Below, piece by piece: positions 6,604 to 10,220 of a DNA stretch of 10,220 bases. The DNA is from Clostridia bacterium. GTDB taxonomy: Bacteria > Bacillota > DULZ01. Numbering within the stretch: position 1 is the stretch's first letter; each line of letters opens with the position of its first letter. Under the pieces are notes generated by a model. The model was not told the origin of the DNA. It was given only the letters and a program-made list of their open reading frames with translations, and searched no databases. Location of the stretch: contig JAAYOX010000237.1 in the NCBI GenBank assembly GCA_012520135.1, positions 1 to 10,220 of the forward strand. Reading direction: 5' to 3'. The translations under genes and the position numbers were made by a program.

Positions 6604-7684
6604 AATTCAAGCCTCCATGCAACCTTTTTTGCTGTAGCAAATCAACGAATGCTTCCAGACGAGTCTGAACTCCTGCTTTAGCGGTCTGTTCATCGATAGT
6701 TAGGCTTAATACAGGTATGTCTAAATCTCGGCTTACTTCCGGCAGAATGCTCTTTGCCACTATTTCAGGAATACATGTAAAAGGTGCCACTTGGATGACA
6801 CCATCAAAACCGTTTCTGGCATATAAGATGGTCTCACCGATACTGTTGATACCATGACCACCGATCTTTTTCTTCAGGTAGGGAAATGCGGTTTTATAAA
6901 TGGAGCCTTCCGTGTTGACGATTAGGTTTTGTCTGGTCCATTGAGTTAAATAAATAGAACGGTGGGTAGCTACCCCCATCTCCTCCAGAGTCACCTCCAC
7001 ATCCATATTCATGAACGGCTCCAGTACAACATAGATCTCGCCGATAATCCCAATTTTCAATGGATTTCGGGAGGGATCTCGGGGAATGTTTTTAAGTTTT
7101 TCTATACATAGTTCTTTCGCAGCCTGGATTTCTTCTCTTGTTTGGGCTTGATCAATAACCTTGAGACATTCTTTATATACTCTGGTGGTGTAGCCTTTTT
7201 CAACTTCGTAGGGCCTGATTTCGTGAGACAGAATTTCAATATCATCTAACATACATAGTTTCAGCCAAGCTGTTTTGAATTCTCTCCAGAACTGACGCCA
7301 GGATTTGCCACCGGTTTTAAGGATATATCCAATTTTGCTGAAGAAATCTTTAATGTTATACAATGGTGGTTCAAAGATTATTATGTTACAGTCGTAACCC
7401 AGGCCTTTGAGGATTCTTTCGTGGAGATATGGATATAGCCCGGCCCGGCAAGGACCTACTCCCCCGGAAGTGATAATGGTATCCGCACCTTTTTCCAGGG
7501 CCTCCAGATATGTACCCAATAGAATTTTTAATGGAACACAAGCAAACTCAGGGGCGTATTTCACTCCCAGGTCTAAAGTTCTGCTGGTGGGTGCAGGTGG
7601 CGGAATTACTTCATGGCCTAGGTGTTCGATTAAATGCTTAAAGGCAATATGGGAGGTACCCATATGAGGAAAGGAGATTTTCAT
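6581..7684 (-). CDS. 2-hydroxyacyl-CoA dehydratase D-component-like protein (activase-associated, COG3581-like)
   Basis: A 367-residue soluble protein of the family annotated as 'CoA-substrate-specific enzyme activase-related' or DUF2229-type, distantly related to the iron-sulfur D-component of 2-hydroxyacyl-CoA dehydratases. Conserved Cys blocks are EFACVPLK (C49), GGVGPCRAG (C79) and APFTCIPE (C304), candidate ligands for an iron-sulfur cluster. The C-terminus carries TIDEQTAKAGVQTRLEAF (329-346), a signature shared with the upstream gene product. The ATG at 7684 has AGGAGG 8 bases upstream and overlaps the previous stop as ATGA, and its own stop overlaps the activase start by 23 bases, so the three proteins are probably made in fixed ratio. 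The substrate is not known; this is not a recognised HgdA/HgdB, and the electron-accepting role is inferred from its neighbour. Confidence 0.82.
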   Translation of the reverse strand: MKISFPHMGTSHIAFKHLIEHLGHEVIPPPAPTSRTLDLGVKYAPEFACVPLKILLGTYLEALEKGADTIITSGGVGPCRAGLYPYLHERILKGLGYDCNIIIFEPPLYNIKDFFSKIGYILKTGGKSWRQFWREFKTAWLKLCMLDDIEILSHEIRPYEVEKGYTTRVYKECLKVIDQAQTREEIQAAKELCIEKLKNIPRDPSRNPLKIGIIGEIYVVLEPFMNMDVEVTLEEMGVATHRSIYLTQWTRQNLIVNTEGSIYKTAFPYLKKKIGGHGINSIGETILYARNGFDGVIQVAPFTCIPEIVAKSILPEVSRDLDIPVLSLTIDEQTAKAGVQTRLEAFVDLLQQKRLHGGLNYGSFSGN

Positions 7685-8655
7685 TGATACTGCCTCCTAT
7701 GTCTAATCATATCAACGAAGGCCTCCAACCTGGTTCTCACCCCTGCCTCACCGGAATGCTCATCGATAGTGATAGGCATAAAAGGTATTTTCCGCTGTTT
7801 AAGTTCCAATTCCATAAACTTGTCAACCATAGCGTCCGGACCACATGCAAAAGCAGTAACATGAATGACTCCGTCAAGATTGCCTTTGTTTAAAAAATAA
7901 AAAAGGGACCATATGACCCTATTACTGAAATGCCAAAAATGATTTTTAGCCATTATTTTCCGGTAGGGTCGCAACATGTTTTCTGAAACCATTTCCATCG
8001 TCCAAATATTTACTCCTAATTGCTTTAATTGTTTCAGCAAATTTACGGAAATATGGGAGTCGTGAATCTGATAAGGGTATCCTAATACAGCAATGTTTAA
8101 ATCTCCCTGTCTATTAGGGCTGCCGGCGTTAAATTCTCCTTTAATCAGTTTCAAAGCTTTTTGGGGTATATAACCTTGCCGTAGTAATCTAAGATAATTT
8201 TTTTGCACTTTTCCGGCCTGGCGAACGGCCTGAATTACTTTGGCAAAAGAGACACCTGTTCTTTCAGCCAGTTCGCTACAAAATCTCCACTGAGAAAAAA
8301 ACCTGCCTAATTCAATATCAGGAGCAATAATTTCCGGTAAGCCGGGGATTGAAGATCTTACCATACTGGGCAGGCCAAGAAACTTGGGACAAAAAGTCTC
8401 TTTCTTTTCAAGGCTTACATATCGGGGAATAAACAAACAGTCCACTTTATCCTTCAGCGCTATTACATGGCCATGATAAACTTTTATTGGTACGCAGGCG
8501 TCAGTCACAGTTACTCGAATACCGGCATCCAATGTTTTATTGTTGGTAGCTGAGGAGAAGATTACTTTATAACCAATATTTTCGAAAAAAGTATACCAAA
8601 ATGGTGCATCAGTATAGTAGAACAAGGTAGCGGGGAATCCAATCGTGGGTTTCAT
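7681..8655 (-). CDS. 2-hydroxyacyl-CoA dehydratase D-component-like protein (activase-associated, COG3580-like)
   Basis: A 324-residue protein, first gene of the operon. It opens MKPTIGFPATLFYYTDAPFW, as expected for this family. Conserved Cys blocks are DACVPIKVYHGH (C54), ETFCPKFLG (C89) and AFACGPD (C271), followed by the C-terminal TIDEHSGEAGVRTRLEAF (297-314), which parallels the next gene. This suggests the two form a heterodimer from an old duplication, like the paired subunits of dehydratase D-components. The start chosen is ATG at 8655, with GGAGG 9 bases upstream; the frame stays open for 57 more codons, but those residues do not look like the family and run through the divergent promoter region. 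An imperfect palindrome sits just upstream (8673-8692). Role inferred: partner or acceptor in ATP-driven low-potential electron transfer. Confidence 0.82.
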   Translation of the reverse strand: MKPTIGFPATLFYYTDAPFWYTFFENIGYKVIFSSATNNKTLDAGIRVTVTDACVPIKVYHGHVIALKDKVDCLFIPRYVSLEKKETFCPKFLGLPSMVRSSIPGLPEIIAPDIELGRFFSQWRFCSELAERTGVSFAKVIQAVRQAGKVQKNYLRLLRQGYIPQKALKLIKGEFNAGSPNRQGDLNIAVLGYPYQIHDSHISVNLLKQLKQLGVNIWTMEMVSENMLRPYRKIMAKNHFWHFSNRVIWSLFYFLNKGNLDGVIHVTAFACGPDAMVDKFMELELKQRKIPFMPITIDEHSGEAGVRTRLEAFVDMIRHRRQYQ

Positions 8656-8672
8656 TGGTTTGTGCCTCCAAA

Positions 8673-8692
8673 TAGTACACACAGGTGTTCTA
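8673..8692. promoter_or_regulatory. imperfect palindrome, possible operator of the activase operon
   Basis: TAGTACAC (8673-8680) and GTGTTCTA (8685-8692) are complementary at 7 of 8 positions around a 4-base centre. It lies 3 bases upstream of the GGAGG of the first operon gene, within the 160-base divergent region shared with the TIGR04086 gene. This is where a repressor site or a leader hairpin would act. No known regulator motif is recognised. Confidence 0.4.
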
Positions 8693-8755
8693 ATACGTAT
8701 CTGATTTATTCGACAAAGATAATAAAAAACCTTTCTTGGCGGTTTCTGATCATGC

Positions 8756-8784
8756 ATGACAGCGCAAATGGCGGCATATAAACT
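8756..8784 (+). promoter_or_regulatory. promoter of the TIGR04086 gene
   Basis: ATGACA (8756-8761, five of six to consensus), 17-base spacer and TAAACT (8779-8784). The expected start site near 8791 is about 8 bases before the GAGGAGGTG ribosome site, which supports translation from 8816 rather than from upstream in-frame ATG codons. Confidence 0.65.
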
Positions 8785-8815
8785 AGATGAAGCAAATGAG
8801 GAGGTGTTTATTAAA

Positions 8816-9208
8816 ATGGCTACCATGAAGACGGACAGTCATAGTTTTTTGGCCAGATTTCCGGTCCTTAAAGGTGTTTCCATTGCTCTACTTATTCAAT
8901 TTGTGCTTATATTTTTGCTAACGGCTTTATTTCATTTCAGTAGTTTACCTGACAACAATATGGGTTTATTGTCAATTATGGTAGTCATCGTTAGTGTACT
9001 TATAGGAGGGGTGGTGGCAGCAAAAGCAGTTGAGGCTCGATTTTTGCTGAACGGATTGGGGGTTGGGATCGGCTGTTTGATAATTGTTTTGTTGGTATCA
9101 TTAATTGGCGGTAACGGTATTAACCCGGCCGGTATGGGGATCCGGGCCCTGTGCTACTTAGGTGCCGGTACAGTGGGAGGAATGTTGGGAGCCCTTGTCA
9201 GCAAATAG
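8816..9208 (+). CDS. TIGR04086 family (YrzE-like) four-helix membrane protein
   Basis: A 130-residue membrane protein with a short polar N-terminus and four hydrophobic segments at about residues 19-40, 50-72, 77-98 and 106-127, with Gly-rich stretches such as GLGVGIGC and LGAGTVGGMLGAL. Size and pattern match the TIGR04086/YrzE family of Firmicutes, whose function is not known. The ATG at 8816 is used because GAGGAGGTG lies about 8 bases upstream and the promoter at 8756-8784 overlaps the longer open frame, ruling out a start further up. It is divergent from the activase operon and is a single-gene unit closed by the hairpin at 9209-9238. Confidence 0.8.
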   Translation: MATMKTDSHSFLARFPVLKGVSIALLIQFVLIFLLTALFHFSSLPDNNMGLLSIMVVIVSVLIGGVVAAKAVEARFLLNGLGVGIGCLIIVLLVSLIGGNGINPAGMGIRALCYLGAGTVGGMLGALVSK

Positions 9209-9238
9209 TAAGGAGAGTGACGCTTGGCACTCTCCTTA
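9209..9238 (+). terminator. intrinsic terminator after the TIGR04086 gene
   Basis: A perfect 11-bp stem TAAGGAGAGTG / CACTCTCCTTA with an 8-base loop starts directly after the TAG stop. A TTTT run follows only after six more bases (TGGCTG), so termination may be less efficient than in a textbook site. Confidence 0.65.
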
Positions 9239-9349
9239 TGGCTGTTTTAAAATCTTTTTAAAAAATTTTTTCAGAAAACCCGGCAGTGGCACGAAATAGA
9301 CCCGCAAGACTGCTCACCCCCAATTATTCTATGGGATTAATATATTGTA

Positions 9350-9946
9350 TTATATTGGTTTGGATGCTTCTTTGGTGAGCGGTATATTTTGGATGATAAA
9401 TTGAACACCGAAACTGGCTATGAAACAAGCTGCAAGCATTAATAGCATGTCAGAGATAGGTAAAGTGTTTGAAAAGGTGTACAACAATCCGGCAATAGAA
9501 CTGGACAAGCTAAAGAGCTTTTTGCGCTGCGTTAATAATAAGAGAGCAATAAACACAGCCAATGAAAGTTGAACTAGGGGAAACAGTAAGGGACCGGCTG
9601 CTCCTAAAAAGACAGTCCACCTTTTCCAAAAACCCAAGGAGGCAGGTACGTCAGGATTGGAGGCTAACATTAATAAACAGCATAAGCCTAGCCAATGTTG
9701 CCAGGAAACCAGAGTCTCCAGATAAATAATGCTCATGGAAAAGGCCAGGCCTTTGGCGATATTCAGCAGGGCCAACAACGAAGCTGTTTCAAAACCCCAA
9801 TATACTACCAAATCTTTAAAGGAGAGACCGTTAATGATCTTCAGTTCCTCAGAGGAATAACCTTGACTGATAGCATAAATTAATTCAGGCTGCATTTTGC
9901 TCCATAAAAAAGTCCCCACTAGCAATAATAAAGTAGTACCAATCAC
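9350..9946 (-). CDS. membrane protein of unknown function, six predicted helices
   Basis: I do not recognise this family. The 198-residue protein is strongly hydrophobic. A first helix lies at residues 1-16, followed by a polar loop rich in Glu, Ser and Lys, then helices around 45-75, 85-97, 115-138, 150-162 and 166-185, and a short Lys-rich C-terminus. No catalytic motif, Cys pair or transport signature is visible. The GTG at 9946 is preferred because GGAGGG lies about 8 bases upstream; the in-frame TTG at 9964 has no ribosome site. No convincing promoter was found in 9947-10020. It converges on the TIGR04086 gene, with about 110 A/T-rich bases between them, and the putative omegaRNA element starts about 75 bases upstream of its start codon. 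Codon use looks like the neighbours. Confidence 0.7.
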   Translation of the reverse strand: MIGTTLLLLVGTFLWSKMQPELIYAISQGYSSEELKIINGLSFKDLVVYWGFETASLLALLNIAKGLAFSMSIIYLETLVSWQHWLGLCCLLMLASNPDVPASLGFWKRWTVFLGAAGPLLFPLVQLSLAVFIALLLLTQRKKLFSLSSSIAGLLYTFSNTLPISDMLLMLAACFIASFGVQFIIQNIPLTKEASKPI

Positions 9947-10020
9947 AGGCTTGTCCCTCCACAATCCTCGCTGGTAAAGGCTATGCCGGGATTGGCTGAA
10001 TTATTCCACTAATTACAAAA

Positions 10021-10220
10021 GGCCCACCCTTTCGAGGTATGCCTCAGACTACCGACAAAAAGTTAACCGGTGTTAATCGAAGGGCTGAATTGGAGCCAAA
10101 ATCAAAAGAGCGAAGGAGCCTGAGGGAAAATGCCGACGGCATGAGCACCCGTAGGGTGCGATTTCGGAGGCATCCTCAGGCGACTGAGCTCATCCCCAAA
10201 CCGGGCTCCTCTGAAGCCCA
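10021..10220 (+). ncRNA. putative HEARO / OMEGA RNA (omegaRNA scaffold of an IscB/IsrB element), partial
   Basis: Without coding potential, this stretch is built from nested complementary segments. CCCT and TCGA (10027-10035, one bulged T) pair with TCGAAGGG (10077-10084) and enclose a TTAAC-CGGT-GTTAA hairpin (10063-10076). GGCT/AGCC form a hairpin at 10083-10097. GGAGCC (10092-10097) can pair long-range with GGCTCC (10204-10209). GAGC (10108-10111) pairs with GCTC (10188-10191), then across a GA-rich internal loop GCCTGAGG (10118-10125) pairs with CCTCAGGC (10174-10181). Inside are the GCACCC-GTA-GGGTGC hairpin (10145-10159) and ATGCC (10130-10134), which can pair with either of two GGCAT copies (10138-10142, 10169-10173). 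The motifs resemble the HEARO family, now known as omegaRNA of IscB/IsrB RNA-guided nucleases. This comes from memory, not an alignment. The nuclease gene would lie past 10220. The 5' boundary is approximate. An unrelated repeated intergenic RNA element is the main alternative. Confidence 0.6.

Noticed and set aside
8695..8715. Candidate promoter of the activase operon (TTGTCG followed by TATTAG on the minus strand)
   Set aside because: The spacer is 15 bases and the -10 is weak; not enough to annotate.
8656..8826. N-terminal extension of the COG3580-like gene by 57 codons
   Set aside because: The residues do not fit the family, overlap the divergent promoter, and lack a ribosome site, whereas the ATG at 8655 has GGAGG at a good distance.
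9254..9275. A/T palindrome AAAAAATTTTTT between the TIGR04086 gene and the unknown membrane gene
   Set aside because: Simple A/T runs pair by composition; without a GC stem it is not a convincing terminator for the minus-strand gene.
10021..10220. CRISPR array or simple terminator explanation for the structured right edge
   Set aside because: There are no regularly spaced direct repeats, and the many nested and long-range pairings exceed what a terminator needs.

Overview
The window looks like a chromosomal segment of an anaerobic, probably endospore-forming Gram-positive bacterium of the class Clostridia, most likely a Peptococcaceae/Desulfotomaculum-like lineage. The reasons are strong Shine-Dalgarno sequences (GGAGG type), GTG and TTG starts, a SpoVB-like flippase, YpmA (DUF4264) and TIGR04086 proteins that are Firmicutes-specific, and an oxygen-sensitive type of CoA-dehydratase activase system. 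This placement is an inference from gene families, not from a database match.

Layout. Positions 1-28 hold the 5' part of a tRNA on the minus strand (probably tRNA-Trp; the anticodon lies outside the window). It is driven by a near-consensus promoter packed directly behind the stop codon of the previous gene. Next on the minus strand come a divergent guanylate-kinase-like protein (73-747) with its own near-perfect sigma-A promoter, a terminator (826-851), and an EF-G-like translational GTPase (858-2900) of the FusA2 type, whose G3 motif has Tyr where canonical EF-G has the catalytic His. A SpoVB/MurJ-type flippase (3156-4664) runs divergently on the plus strand. Its stop codon overlaps that of surE, which converges from the other side.

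Positions 4661-8655 form a compact five-gene minus-strand operon. In order of transcription it encodes two paralogous 2-hydroxyacyl-CoA-dehydratase-D-like proteins (COG3580-like and COG3581-like), an ATP-dependent CoA-dehydratase activase (HgdC/BcrA family, COG1924) with an extra Cys-rich tail, a 59-residue YpmA/DUF4264 protein that starts with TTG, and the nucleotidase SurE. The first three genes look like the separate parts of the very large fused 'CoA-substrate-specific enzyme activase' proteins of other anaerobes. They are expected to form an iron-sulfur machine in which ATP hydrolysis drives low-potential electron transfer; the substrate is unknown.

A divergently transcribed TIGR04086 membrane protein (8816-9208) has a good promoter and is followed by a hairpin terminator. 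A six-helix membrane protein of unknown function (9350-9946) lies on the minus strand. The last 200 bases (about 10021-10220) hold a dense set of nested and long-range complementary segments. They resemble the HEARO / OMEGA (omegaRNA) scaffold that precedes IscB/IsrB RNA-guided nucleases of IS200/IS605-type elements. The predicted nuclease gene would lie beyond the right edge, so this call rests on structure and remembered motifs only.
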